This document shows positions 16,908-25,829 of a stretch of DNA of 64,000 nt, piece by piece. The notes under the pieces are model-generated. The model had not been told where the DNA came from and did no database searches. It saw only the letters and a list, made by a program, of their open reading frames with translations. A program made the position numbers and the translations under genes. The first letter of the stretch is position 1. Every line of letters begins with the position of its first letter. The DNA is from Candidatus Obscuribacterales bacterium. Its GTDB lineage: Bacteria > Cyanobacteriota > Vampirovibrionia > Obscuribacterales > Obscuribacteraceae. The stretch covers positions 1 to 64,000 of the forward strand of contig JAIELX010000013.1 in the NCBI GenBank assembly GCA_019752635.1, given 5' to 3'.

Positions 16908-17315
16908 ATGTTTGAATCAACAAAAACTCTCATTGAATATCTTGTTGCCGGAAATCCCCTTACTCCCGCCAAGTTACTAGGAACTTTGGCTCGCTCGGCA
17001 GAGCCGTGTGTTCGTGCTAGAGTTGCCGAAAATCAATCGGCATCAGTTTCGACGCTCGTTCAGTTGCTTGCTGACGCCGATCGTGAAGTGCGTCTGGGTT
17101 TGACTTATAACAGATCGCTGCCGTCGATATTTCTTGCGCAGCTTGCACGTGATGATGATCCTGATATACGGTACGCCATGGCGGAGAATCCGCGCTTGCA
17201 TGTCTTGTTATTGCTTGAACTCAGCAAAGATGAGAATCCTTATGTTGCTCACCGCGCTCAGAAGACCTTGTCCAGAACGACTTCTCAACCGGCAACCTTG
17301 AGTCTTGCCGCCTAG
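16908..17315 (+). CDS. LRV/HEAT-like repeat protein
   Basis: A 135-residue protein starting at the ATG at 16908 (GCGAGGAG upstream); a longer in-frame start at 16887 lacks a ribosome site. It contains about three ~24-residue helical repeats of the kind D(R/P)(E/D)(V/I)R..(L/M)A.N..L (CVRARVAENQSA, EVRLGLTYNRSL, DIRYAMAENPRL), typical of the leucine-rich-repeat-variant (LRV) family. Some LRV proteins carry an Fe-S cluster on an N-terminal Cys motif; only one Cys is present here, so that is unlikely. Probably a protein-binding adaptor. The next gene, an SDR, follows 42 bp downstream. Confidence 0.65.
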   Translation: MFESTKTLIEYLVAGNPLTPAKLLGTLARSAEPCVRARVAENQSASVSTLVQLLADADREVRLGLTYNRSLPSIFLAQLARDDDPDIRYAMAENPRLHVLLLLELSKDENPYVAHRAQKTLSRTTSQPATLSLAA

Positions 17316-17357
17316 TTATTTTCAAAAGTCTACACATTACATTCAGAGGAAAAAATC

Positions 17358-18137
17358 ATGACATTGGTAGAAGCAAAGCCCGCCGTTGATAGTTCGAAGC
17401 GCCTTGCTGGAAAAATTGCACTTGTGACTGGTGGCTCCCGTGGTATCGGTGCAGGGATTGCTCAGCGTCTTGCCCAAGAGGGCGCAACTGTTGCAGTAAC
17501 ATACAACAAGAATGGAGACGCAGCGAATCAGGTTGTTAAGGATATTGAGAAAGCCGGTGGCAAGGCGCTCGCGATCAAGGCTGATGTTGCGCTTTCTGGT
17601 GATGCGGACAAGTTGATTGCCGAACTTAAGAACGCTGTCGGCAAAATTGACATTCTCATTAACAATGCCGGCGTCTTTGAGGGGGGCTCGGTCGAGGATA
17701 TCGAGATTGACCAATATCAGCGAATCTTCGACGTCAATGTAAAAGGCGTTATCGCCACGACTATTGCAGCACTCAAGATTCTTTCGAACGGGGGCAGAAT
17801 CATAAACATATCTTCCGGTGCAGCCAAAGTTACAATGCCCGGATTCAGCGTCTACTCGGCTAGCAAGGCGGCTCTGGATACTTTGACTCGCATATGGGCT
17901 CAGGATTTGGGATCCAGAAAGATCACCGTCAATAGTGTCGCTCCCGGTACCACTGCAACCGACATGTACAACCAGGCCTTGAACGATGAACAGAAAGCGG
18001 CAATGATCGCAAAGACAGCTCTCGGACGTGTTGGCGAGCCGGATGATATCGCTGCTGTTGTGGCATTCCTCGCCTCGGATGACGGTCGGTGGGTCACTGG
18101 CGCCGTAATCAGCGCTGATGGTGGCATCAACATCTAG
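17358..18137 (+). CDS. FabG-like short-chain dehydrogenase/reductase
   Basis: A 259-residue classical SDR with all catalytic features: TGGSRGIG at 24-31, NNAG at 102-105, Ser in INISSG near 152, and YSASK with Tyr166 and Lys170. The PGTTATDM loop after the active site and the C-terminal VTGAVISADGGI are typical of 3-oxoacyl-ACP reductase-like or glucose/3-ketoacyl dehydrogenase-like members. A long 14-residue N-terminal leader precedes the first strand. AGAGGA upstream fixes the start. It need not be the housekeeping FabG, since no fatty acid synthesis genes are nearby. An intrinsic terminator follows 20 bp after the stop. Confidence 0.85.
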   Translation: MTLVEAKPAVDSSKRLAGKIALVTGGSRGIGAGIAQRLAQEGATVAVTYNKNGDAANQVVKDIEKAGGKALAIKADVALSGDADKLIAELKNAVGKIDILINNAGVFEGGSVEDIEIDQYQRIFDVNVKGVIATTIAALKILSNGGRIINISSGAAKVTMPGFSVYSASKAALDTLTRIWAQDLGSRKITVNSVAPGTTATDMYNQALNDEQKAAMIAKTALGRVGEPDDIAAVVAFLASDDGRWVTGAVISADGGINI

Positions 18138-18156
18138 GTTTGTCAGGGGAACAACA

Positions 18157-18185
18157 AAGAAGCGCTGGTTTTGCCAGCGCTTCTT
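18157..18185. terminator. Bidirectional intrinsic terminator
   Basis: A perfect 12-bp stem (AAGAAGCGCTGG / CCAGCGCTTCTT) with a TTTTG loop, between convergent genes ending at 18137 (+) and 18231 (-). On the minus strand it is followed by TTTGTTGTT. On the plus strand the stem itself ends in TTCTT. It serves both genes. Confidence 0.8.
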
Positions 18186-18230
18186 CCTGCCTTAACTTCT
18201 ACTTTCGCCACCGTTTCGCCTGCCGATCGG

Positions 18231-19220
18231 TTAGCGCATAGGTGCGCTTGGTGACGGTGACCCGGTTGTACCTCCGGGCATGACAGATTGCGTTTTGGGT
18301 GTTGGAGGTGGCTGTGTCGGACTATCACTTTGCGGTGTAGCAGCACCACGGTCCTGTTTGTCCGAATCAGCTTGATTGCTCGGAGGAATGCCGCTCTTTG
18401 TTTGCGCTTCTGTTCTGGTCCTTTCCGCGCTCGAGCCCTCGCTGACAAGGATGGCTCCTTGCGCTAGTTTGGTTTTTACATCCGGTTGGAATGCAATGGG
18501 AGCTGCCGCAGGGCTGAAGCTGTTAGCGGCTAGCGTAAATGCCCTGTTCCAACGGGGATATTCCGGACTCGGTGCACAGCAAGCCAGCCACATCACGTTC
18601 TTGCCTAGTTTGATAGCGGTAATGCGGCTCTTTATGTCTTTCTGTTTCGACGTATCGTACTCGATGAGCATGTCCATCCGATTGCCAACCTCTGCTGCTT
18701 TCTCGACGGTTTTGAATCCGCGAGCTCTCGTGTACGAATCGGCAAACTGAGACAGAGAAGCTCCCTCTGGAATCTGCAGGAACCAGACCTGCATGATTGC
18801 AAGGGATGAACCGGGGCTTTCTATTTCCGCAAGTTGAACCTCTCTGATGTTACTTTGCGCAAGATCTCTTTCGCCTACGTGCACGGTCTGCCACGTCCAG
18901 TTACCGGGCACAACCAGGTCGAACGCTAAATCTCCCCGTTTGAGCGGCGCAAACTTCAGGCGCGTGGCTTGCGATCGCAGTTCCTCGTTGCTGTACGGTA
19001 TTGAGCGTGAGAGCATGTCATCTTCCACGGATGGTACGTACGTCGTAGTGCGCTGTGGCACAGGCGCGCCAGGTAGAGTCAGCGACTGATCCGACCGCTG
19101 TGTCGTGCCGACGAAATAGCCGCCGAACGCGCAAATGGCACCTATGACAATTAGCATAACGATTCCGAGAAAAGCGCTCAGAACGTTCCCGTTCATGCGT
19201 CTTCGTCCACCATTCACCAT
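18231..19220 (-). CDS. Membrane-anchored periplasmic protein, unknown function
   Basis: A 329-residue protein with GGAGG nine bases before the ATG. A single N-terminal TM helix (LGIVMLIVIGAICAFGGYFVG) is followed by a globular domain, residues ~95-240 (FDLVVPGNWTWQ, VQLAEIESPGSSLAIMQVWFLQIP, SRITAIKLGKNVMWLACCAP). That strand/helix order is reminiscent of PsbP/Mog1-type sandwich domains, which is inference only. The last ~85 residues are low-complexity, rich in Pro, Ser, Thr and Gln. It lies downstream of the YtxH-like gene but is separated from it by an intrinsic terminator, so it has its own promoter. Confidence 0.55.
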   Translation of the reverse strand: MVNGGRRRMNGNVLSAFLGIVMLIVIGAICAFGGYFVGTTQRSDQSLTLPGAPVPQRTTTYVPSVEDDMLSRSIPYSNEELRSQATRLKFAPLKRGDLAFDLVVPGNWTWQTVHVGERDLAQSNIREVQLAEIESPGSSLAIMQVWFLQIPEGASLSQFADSYTRARGFKTVEKAAEVGNRMDMLIEYDTSKQKDIKSRITAIKLGKNVMWLACCAPSPEYPRWNRAFTLAANSFSPAAAPIAFQPDVKTKLAQGAILVSEGSSAERTRTEAQTKSGIPPSNQADSDKQDRGAATPQSDSPTQPPPTPKTQSVMPGGTTGSPSPSAPMR

Positions 19221-19317
19221 GGTAATTACCTCCGTTATGTGCCTTCAAAAAGGCTTCTAACTCAAGTGATCGACTCAACTCATCCGTGTTAAGTTCCGCA
19301 TAACTACATTCTTGCGG

Positions 19318-19349
19318 CAAAATGCTCACGCCACCCGGTGGCGTGAGCA
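19318..19349 (-). terminator. Intrinsic terminator of the YtxH-like gene
   Basis: A perfect 13-bp stem (TGCTCACGCCACC / GGTGGCGTGAGCA) closed by a one-base loop (three unpaired in practice). On the minus strand it is followed by TTTT. It sits 41 bp downstream of the stop at 19390. Confidence 0.8.
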
Positions 19350-19389
19350 GATCCCGGGCATCCGAAGGGCGGACACCCTGTTGTTGCCG

Positions 19390-19944
19390 TTACTGTCTGC
19401 TTTGTGAGGAGCCGGGCGACACGTCAAAGGTCTTTTGTCCGCCATAGGCGGAACCAGTTGACGGACCGGGGGTGACGCTGCCGCCGCCTGCGGCGCGCGC
19501 TTTGTTCATCTCTTCCACTACAGACTCTTTGACGACTGCAGTTTGCTCGGCTAGTGTATCTTTCATATCCTTGCCTTGCACGTGCAGTTTCTGTGCGGTA
19601 TCGGTCATGGTGTCTTTCATGTCCTTAGTTTGCACCTGCAGTTTCTGAGCGGTGTCGGCCATGGTGTCTTTCATGCCGGCAGCTTTTTCGGACAATTGGC
19701 CAATAGCTTTGCGAAGGTTCTGGTTAACAGTCGAGCTTTCGTTTGTTATCGCTTGCACCTGACATGAAGCATCTGCCTTGAGCTTGCTGATCGACTCACC
19801 GCACTCCTTGCAGAAGCTTGCAGAGGTTTCTGAAAGCTCTTGTCGAAGTTCCGCACCCGGCTTCTTCGCAGTTAAAAGTCCTGCGACGTAACCGATAGAT
19901 CCACCCCATAGAAGAGCTTGCAATGTACTCATAATCCGTGTCAT
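19390..19944 (-). CDS. YtxH-like envelope stress protein with tandem 14-residue repeats
   Basis: A 184-residue protein starting at ATG 19944, chosen because GGAGG lies eight bases before it; the longer open frame up to 20109 lacks a signal. An N-terminal helix, ALLWGGSIGYVAGLLTAKKPGAELRQEL, matches the YtxH (PF12732) pattern of GxxxGxxxGLLxAPxxGxxxR. A helical region follows with three near-identical 14-residue units (KDMKDTMADTAQKL, KDMKDTMTDTAQKL, KDMKDTLAEQ...), similar to LEA/YtxH-type amphipathic repeats. The tail is Gly/Ser-rich. Likely membrane-associated and stress-related. Confidence 0.7.
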   Translation of the reverse strand: MTRIMSTLQALLWGGSIGYVAGLLTAKKPGAELRQELSETSASFCKECGESISKLKADASCQVQAITNESSTVNQNLRKAIGQLSEKAAGMKDTMADTAQKLQVQTKDMKDTMTDTAQKLHVQGKDMKDTLAEQTAVVKESVVEEMNKARAAGGGSVTPGPSTGSAYGGQKTFDVSPGSSQSRQ

Positions 19945-20256
19945 CTTTGGTACCTCCGCCCGTGACGTGTTCGGCTGTTTGTGAGACGTCGCGAGAAATC
20001 GAAGGGTTCCACTCAGAAATAGACAGTTGGGCGAATGCCGCTCGCTGTAAGGGATGCAGGAACGGCTCGGCGTTTTGTCGCGAACGAGGCGCTCAGCGTG
20101 TTCGCACAAGAAGGGCTTGAATTGTCATACTTCGCTAGTTAGTGTACGTAGTGTGATTTGACGGTCGCCGTTAATTCCCTGAGTTAGGACTCGAAGTCTT
20201 TCAGTCCGTCACTCTCAATTAAGAGAATGGCGTCAGACCTTCGAGCTGCTTCGGCG
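19945..20256. other. 312-bp spacer upstream of the YtxH-like gene
   Basis: It separates the end of the SGNH/MBOAT operon (stop at 20257) from the YtxH-like start. It should hold that gene's promoter. Only a weak imperfect hairpin (around 20213-20228) is visible, not a convincing terminator. Confidence 0.4.
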
Positions 20257-21483
20257 CTATCGAGCGCGGTCCACTGCGTCGGCTATGAGAGGGAAGAGTT
20301 TCTCCGCTCCACGCGCGTTGAGGTGCACAGTGTCGAGATAGTCGGCTTTGACAAATGCTTCGCTGTCGGTCAAATCAACGAATGAGGCACCATGGTTACG
20401 ACTTTCCTCGGTCACATCTTTACGAAATTGTGTCCAGAATTGATCGGGAAGGAGATCCCGATTCATTTTCATACTGGGCATTCCCACTACTACGATTCTT
20501 ACGCCGGAGGATTGAAGCTCTTTGAGCCAGGCACGAAAGAATTGCATCTGTCCGGAATAGTGCTCCATGTTCGGACCTTTGAAGCGATTCTTGTACTCTT
20601 TGGTGTTGTCAGTCCACAACTCGGGCATTGTCGGCGGTACCACCCACTGACCCGGATGCGGGTCTGATGCCACGGACGTTAACGCCTTAAGAACATCGTT
20701 GGCTTTTACGGAGGTAGCTGCGATGTCTTGTTTAAACGCTGCGTGTACTGTCGTTCCTAATTGGCTGAGTGGCATTCGTTTCACCAGGGTATCCAACCTG
20801 GCAAAAAAATCCGGGTAGGCCGCAGCTTCAAGCGGCGGACCTAGTGACACATACTGCGAGAAAAATTTAAATTGATCCGTTGCGGAAGGCGCGGGTAACG
20901 TGTCATCGATAAAATCTCTCGGCGCCAGCGTTATCACAATTGTCGAAGGCTTCTGCCGTTGGATCAGTGTTTTGGTGATCAGGTATTCGTCCGAAATCAT
21001 TGCTCCCGGAATCGCTAGACTCAAAACTGATGGTGCGCCACCCGAGCGTCTCTTCAATTGGTCTTCAAGAAAGACAATCTTTCGATGGGTCACTACATCA
21101 ATCCATCGAGCCAAAAACTTCGCATCGGCTGTCGCTTGCGCCGAACCCATTTGCGAGCTGCCAAAGACAATAACGTCAGGTTTGGGCTGGCAGGTGATGT
21201 ATCCCCGTGCTAACCACCATGGCCATGGCTTGTGGACTCCGGCGGGAACGGACTTAGTTAGATCATCTCGTGTGAATTGATCATTTATGCTGCCTTTTGC
21301 CGGTGAATACACTGCAGACAGAAAAACGTTCACCAGGCAGAAGCCGATAAGAGCATGCAGAAACTTGTTGCGTAGAAAGCCTTGTGCAAGGGTGATCGGT
21401 TTCTGTGCGGACTGCTCAGCCTCCGGTTTAGAAACGGTGGCGGTCGCTGAACGATGGTTCGAATTCTCAGTCTTGGAAGACAT
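20257..21483 (-). CDS. SGNH/DUF1574-like surface acyltransferase component, third of three paralogues
   Basis: A 408-residue protein with one TM helix near residues 38-60 and the rest extracytoplasmic. SGNH-type marks are FGSSQ (block I Ser) near 110 and DTVHLNARG (Asp-His pair) near 385. The signature APRDFIDDTLPAPSATD is shared by all three neighbours. In AlgX/AlgJ and DUF1574-type proteins this fold moves or removes acyl groups on exported polysaccharide, paired with an MBOAT protein, which is encoded upstream here. It starts 9 bp after the preceding gene with AGGAGG before the ATG. It is the last gene of the operon. Confidence 0.75.
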   Translation of the reverse strand: MSSKTENSNHRSATATVSKPEAEQSAQKPITLAQGFLRNKFLHALIGFCLVNVFLSAVYSPAKGSINDQFTRDDLTKSVPAGVHKPWPWWLARGYITCQPKPDVIVFGSSQMGSAQATADAKFLARWIDVVTHRKIVFLEDQLKRRSGGAPSVLSLAIPGAMISDEYLITKTLIQRQKPSTIVITLAPRDFIDDTLPAPSATDQFKFFSQYVSLGPPLEAAAYPDFFARLDTLVKRMPLSQLGTTVHAAFKQDIAATSVKANDVLKALTSVASDPHPGQWVVPPTMPELWTDNTKEYKNRFKGPNMEHYSGQMQFFRAWLKELQSSGVRIVVVGMPSMKMNRDLLPDQFWTQFRKDVTEESRNHGASFVDLTDSEAFVKADYLDTVHLNARGAEKLFPLIADAVDRAR

Positions 21484-21492
21484 CTGGTCCTC

Positions 21493-22848
21493 CTAGAAAG
21501 GCACTTGTTGTTTTGACGGCGTTGCTTTGTTCGCCAGGCGCCGGGCTGCGTCGCTCACGGCGAGGGCTCTGTGCTTCGCCAAGTGCTCTCCGGACATCAA
21601 AACAAGCTCATTGACTCGTGTATCGCTAGCCATTGATTTACTTACATCTTCGAAAAATTTCTGTCCGCCGAATGCATTCAGGTGGACAGAGTCGTGAAAG
21701 TCCAGCTGGCTATAGCGCGTAAAATCATTGAGGTCATAGAGCGAAATCTTCTGCATCATGGAAAATGCTTGCAGCTTGTTCAGATAATCGTAGTATTTTG
21801 TCGGTGTAAGAATACGCAAATTCTGCAGTGTTACCGGCATGTTCACCAGCACCAGCTCAATGCGTTCCTTCCGGCAGTAGTCGGCTATCTTGCCCATGAA
21901 GTACATCTGTGTCTTGTAGACGTGATCATCGGGCTGTTTATAGCGCTGAATATACTCGACTGTATTGTCCTTGTATTTTGATTTAGCGGTCTCGAAATCA
22001 ATCGGACCTGCCATTACCGCTTCCGGGTGAATCTCAGCGGGAAGATATCCCGGCAAAATATCGCGCCGGTCCCACCATGTGAAAGGTTTCTTGCTCCACG
22101 GACGTGGCAATGACGCGTCGACTATCGCCGTCGCGCCGTCAGTCAGAGCCATGCGAAAGTCCAGGGAGTTACCGTAGAGAAAGACTAAACGCTGGAAGCA
22201 CCAGTCAAGTTTGCTTAGAGGGCTTCGAAATACGCGCTGCGCGACATCGTCGATATTCACTATTCGTGTGAGGTAGCGAAAGGCATCTGTGTCGCCGGGC
22301 GCGCTCAAGGTGCTGTCGATAAAGTCTCTCGGTGCCAGTCCGTAAATCACAACATCCGGTCTGCTGGATGTTGCCACCATCGCCTTCAAGCTGATGTAGG
22401 CGTCGGATGGCATTTGCCCTGGCGCGGAAAGGCTGAATGTTTCGAATTCACCTTTGGGATAGCGTTTCTTCAGCAAGTGTTCCAGGTAGCTTGCTCTGTG
22501 ATGTTCGGTTAGGTCCAGTCCACGCTTCTGAAAATTCGCGTCACACCCCGCAATGGCGCTGACCATTGTCGATGATCCGACCAATGCTATGTTGCTGATG
22601 CGATCGCTATTGCGCAGCGCATTGAACGTCCACCACGTCCAGCCCTTGTAATTGAACTTGTATGGGTCGAACGGGAATGGGGTGAAGAACGACATCATCG
22701 CGTTCATTGCCAAAAAAACGGCGCCGGCAAGTAGAAATGTGCTGCGGAATTTCCACTTCCGGGGCTCCGCCGCCGGAGTTGGCTCCGGCACCACATTTAG
22801 TTGCGCGGCTTCTATCGAAGGTTCGTCGAGCACCACTGGCGAAGGCAT
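21493..22848 (-). CDS. SGNH/DUF1574-like surface acyltransferase component, second paralogue
   Basis: A 451-residue protein. A polar N-terminal ~30 residues, one TM helix (TFLLAGAVFLAMNAMMSFF), then an SGNH-like domain: VGSSTM at the nucleophile block, APRDFIDSTLSAPGDTD, and DSVHLNAFGG for the Asp-His pair. It carries a longer C-terminal helical tail than its two paralogues. Its ATG directly abuts the stop of the upstream paralogue (TAGATG), so translation is coupled. Inferred to work with the MBOAT protein in acylating a surface polymer; acceptor unknown. Confidence 0.75.
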   Translation of the reverse strand: MPSPVVLDEPSIEAAQLNVVPEPTPAAEPRKWKFRSTFLLAGAVFLAMNAMMSFFTPFPFDPYKFNYKGWTWWTFNALRNSDRISNIALVGSSTMVSAIAGCDANFQKRGLDLTEHHRASYLEHLLKKRYPKGEFETFSLSAPGQMPSDAYISLKAMVATSSRPDVVIYGLAPRDFIDSTLSAPGDTDAFRYLTRIVNIDDVAQRVFRSPLSKLDWCFQRLVFLYGNSLDFRMALTDGATAIVDASLPRPWSKKPFTWWDRRDILPGYLPAEIHPEAVMAGPIDFETAKSKYKDNTVEYIQRYKQPDDHVYKTQMYFMGKIADYCRKERIELVLVNMPVTLQNLRILTPTKYYDYLNKLQAFSMMQKISLYDLNDFTRYSQLDFHDSVHLNAFGGQKFFEDVSKSMASDTRVNELVLMSGEHLAKHRALAVSDAARRLANKATPSKQQVPF

Positions 22849-24063
22849 CTAAAGGTGCCCTCCTCTGGTCGCCAGCGATTTTGAGCTTCGTGACATTGCT
22901 TTTGCTACAGTTGAATCCGCGGCCATCTTCTCGGAGACTACGTCAAGCCAGCGCTTGCCGCCGCCGGAGTGCAGGTGCACGGTGTCCATGAAATCAGAGC
23001 GTGCAAAAAGCGGACTTTCAGACAAATCTACCGTGGTTGCACCTTTTGCTTTTGCCATTGCCAGGACGCCGTTGCGATAGGCGTGCCAGCTCTTCTCACT
23101 CAAAAGGCTTCTATTCAAATCGGTGATGGGCATTGCGACCACGACTGTTTTGATTCCATTGGCGCGCGCCGTTTCCAGGGTGTCTGCAAAGAACTCCAGC
23201 TGAGTTAGGTAGGTATTCCATTTGAGATTAGCGTAGCGTTTCTTGTACTCGCCGAGGTTGTCCGCAAAGGTAGTCCTTTCCGCCGGTGTGGTGGGGCGAA
23301 AGAATGCCTGCCCGGCGCAGACTTCGCAAGGATGATAGTCCGGAATCAACACATGGCGCTCGTCGTATGTGATGTTCTTGCCAAACGGAAGCACCCTGAT
23401 CATCGCGCCGCCGGCCATTCGCGCAGCAGCGGCCGAAAGGTCATCACGATTGCCATAGAGCGAGAAAACTCGTCCCAACTCATAGTTCATGCGTTCTTGC
23501 CAATCGGGCATGACGCGAGAAGCAATATCATCGACAGGACCGAATCGAGAGAGATATCGATATGGATCCGTTGCTGAAGGACTCGGAAGCAGATTGTCTA
23601 GAAAGTCTCGTGGTCCGACGCCGTAGACAATTACGTCCGGCTTCTTTTGTCCTGTCAGAAGGTTTTTTACTATCAAAAAGGCGTCGGACGGCATCTCGCC
23701 CGGCAAAGCAAAGGTATAGCTCCGCACTGCGTTTCCAGTCAGTTCCTTCCACCGATTTTCAAAATAGGCTGAATGGTGATGCTGGCTGCCATCGATCTTC
23801 CTGTTCAGGAAGTCGGCATCTACCCCGTCCAGCGGCACAAGTACCAGCGAGGACCCGAGAAAAACAACTTCGGGACGGTCCTTCATCTCAAGGAACTGCT
23901 TTACGGTCCATCCGGTCCAGCTAAGGACAGGGAAGTCTACCGGCGCGGCAAACCCTATGCGTCCCAAGGTCAGCCCGGCGTTGAGCAGCCAAAAAACGGC
24001 CAAAGCAATGGCAAAACGGCTATGCGTTAGACCCTTTACCAGTTTTGTGAGCGCCGCGCGCAT
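22849..24063 (-). CDS. SGNH/DUF1574-like surface acyltransferase component, first paralogue
   Basis: A 404-residue protein with one N-terminal TM helix (FAIALAVFWLLNAGLTL), then an SGNH-like domain with LGSSLVLVP, GPRDFLDNLLPSPSATD and DTVHLHSGGG. The catalytic-type Ser, Asp and His are all retained. It is slightly closer in length to the third paralogue. GGAGG lies 13 bases before the ATG. It follows the MBOAT gene by 62 bp. The three paralogues are clearly products of tandem duplication, although diverged throughout. Confidence 0.75.
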   Translation of the reverse strand: MRAALTKLVKGLTHSRFAIALAVFWLLNAGLTLGRIGFAAPVDFPVLSWTGWTVKQFLEMKDRPEVVFLGSSLVLVPLDGVDADFLNRKIDGSQHHHSAYFENRWKELTGNAVRSYTFALPGEMPSDAFLIVKNLLTGQKKPDVIVYGVGPRDFLDNLLPSPSATDPYRYLSRFGPVDDIASRVMPDWQERMNYELGRVFSLYGNRDDLSAAAARMAGGAMIRVLPFGKNITYDERHVLIPDYHPCEVCAGQAFFRPTTPAERTTFADNLGEYKKRYANLKWNTYLTQLEFFADTLETARANGIKTVVVAMPITDLNRSLLSEKSWHAYRNGVLAMAKAKGATTVDLSESPLFARSDFMDTVHLHSGGGKRWLDVVSEKMAADSTVAKAMSRSSKSLATRGGHL

Positions 24064-24125
24064 GAACTTGAACTAGCCTCCTGTACCGACTGTGGTGGTG
24101 GTGGGACTCACAACCACGTTTGCCG

Positions 24126-25583
24126 CTAGAACTGGAAGTAGATGAAGCGCGGCGACGTGTCGGGGCTGAAGATTGTAAGAAGGCACATCATAACCACCAT
24201 CAGCGCAACTTGCACCGGGCGAGGCGGGCTGAGGTAGAACTTCTTGTCGTTGAGCCAATTGACTACGACGTGAGCGATCATGAGTGCAGGAACAATCAGC
24301 AGAATCGCAGGGAAAATGATCGGATCTCTGATTTGCAAAATGGTGAGTTGAGAGGCACTGAAATGTGCAAGCGCAGCAGGCGCTTCCATCAGTTTAGTGA
24401 TGATCTGCCATGCGATGGGATCGGTGTCGGCTCTAAACAGTACCCAGCCAACACACACGAAGTGAAAAGTGCAGACAACGGAAAAGACATGGTAAAGCTT
24501 CGATTTGACTAGCTTTTCGTGTAATCCGACCGCTTCCATTAGACGAACATACTCGCGATGCAGGATGAGGAGCACGCCTTGATAGACGCCCCAGAGTAAG
24601 AAATGATTTGCCGCGCCGTGCCAAAGTCCGCCGAGCGCCATGGTGATGAAAAGGTTTCGATAGGTGAAAATCCGCGAACCTTGCGAACCGCCCAACGGAA
24701 TAAACAGATAGTCGCGGAGCCAAGTCGACAGGCTGATGTGCCAACGACGCCAGAAATCGGCGGCGTTTGACGCCAAGTACGGGAGATTGAAGTTGATTGG
24801 AACTTTGTATCCAAACAACATTGCCGAACCGCGTGCGATATCGGTATAGCCTGCAAAGTCGAAGAAGATTTGGAAGGCAAACGCATAGGTAATCATCCAG
24901 AGGTCTAAGGACGAAAACTTCTCCGGATGCTCAAAGCCTGCTTGTACTACCAGCGCGAGGTTGTCCGCCAACAGTACTTTCTTGGTCAGGCCCATCAATA
25001 TGAGGTGCATGCCTTCGTCGACATATTCCCACTTGAACTTGGCGGGGATGGAGAGCTGCGGAATGAAATCCATGTAGCGCTTAATCGGTCCGGCGATTTG
25101 CGTTGGAAAGAATGAAGCGAAGAGGGCAAAGTCCATGAAGTTCTTCGCCAAAGGCTTGCCGCGATAGACCTCCACGGCGTAGTGAATGAACTCAAAAACG
25201 AAGAACGATATGCCCAGTGGCAAAATTATGTGCAAGTGCGGCTGGTGCCAATCTACGTGAAGGAGATTGAGCCCGGACTTCACTGCATCCATGCCGAAGT
25301 AGGCGTACTTAAAGATAGCCAGGGTAATCAAGTTGACTGCAACGACAACGGCTAGCCAAGCTTTCTTGTGCTTAACCTCCTTGGCGCGTTCAATCAATGG
25401 CACGAGCAAGAAGTTGCCCAATGTCAGACCGAAGATCAGTATTCCGTAGATTGGGCGCCACGACATATAGAAGACATAGCTAGCCACCAAAAGCAGTGGC
25501 ACGCGCAATCTGTGGGGAACCAACCAGAACAGAACGAAGACGGTCGGCAGAAATACTAGATACTGGAGACTGTTGAAAAGCAA
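24126..25583 (-). CDS. MBOAT family O-acyltransferase (AlgI/DltB-like)
   Basis: A polytopic membrane enzyme that passes acyl groups from the cytoplasm to extracellular polymer through partner proteins. The frame is open to 25661, but the TTG at 25583 is preferred: AAGGA lies eight bases upstream, and the product then begins LLFNSLQYLVFLP, as AlgI homologues do (485 residues). Conserved AlgI signatures are present: FFPTQIAGPI(K)R, FFDFAGYTDIARGSA, NFNLPYLASN..DFWRRWHISLSTWLRDYLFIPLGG, and LWHGAANHFLLWG with the active-site His. About ten TM segments. It leads the operon of three SGNH-like genes. No polysaccharide export genes are in the window, so the substrate is unknown. Confidence 0.9.
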   Translation of the reverse strand: MLFNSLQYLVFLPTVFVLFWLVPHRLRVPLLLVASYVFYMSWRPIYGILIFGLTLGNFLLVPLIERAKEVKHKKAWLAVVVAVNLITLAIFKYAYFGMDAVKSGLNLLHVDWHQPHLHIILPLGISFFVFEFIHYAVEVYRGKPLAKNFMDFALFASFFPTQIAGPIKRYMDFIPQLSIPAKFKWEYVDEGMHLILMGLTKKVLLADNLALVVQAGFEHPEKFSSLDLWMITYAFAFQIFFDFAGYTDIARGSAMLFGYKVPINFNLPYLASNAADFWRRWHISLSTWLRDYLFIPLGGSQGSRIFTYRNLFITMALGGLWHGAANHFLLWGVYQGVLLILHREYVRLMEAVGLHEKLVKSKLYHVFSVVCTFHFVCVGWVLFRADTDPIAWQIITKLMEAPAALAHFSASQLTILQIRDPIIFPAILLIVPALMIAHVVVNWLNDKKFYLSPPRPVQVALMVVMMCLLTIFSPDTSPRFIYFQF

Positions 25584-25829
25584 TTCCTTGATCCTTGTAA
25601 TATCGGCAACGTTGACAATATATTGGACGAAAACCCCGGAAGTGTCATTAGACGCCGCCAACGAAGTTGCAAATACTTTGGTCCGACATCTACAGAACGA
25701 GATTCCAAGACGATCCCGCCGATAAGAGTTTCTCTTAACTTAAAAATGTTTTTCATACAAATGCTGCAAACGCAGCGCTTGGCAGCTTCGCGCTGCTGTG
25801 AGTGAGTGTCACAAAAGGGTGAGACTGAA

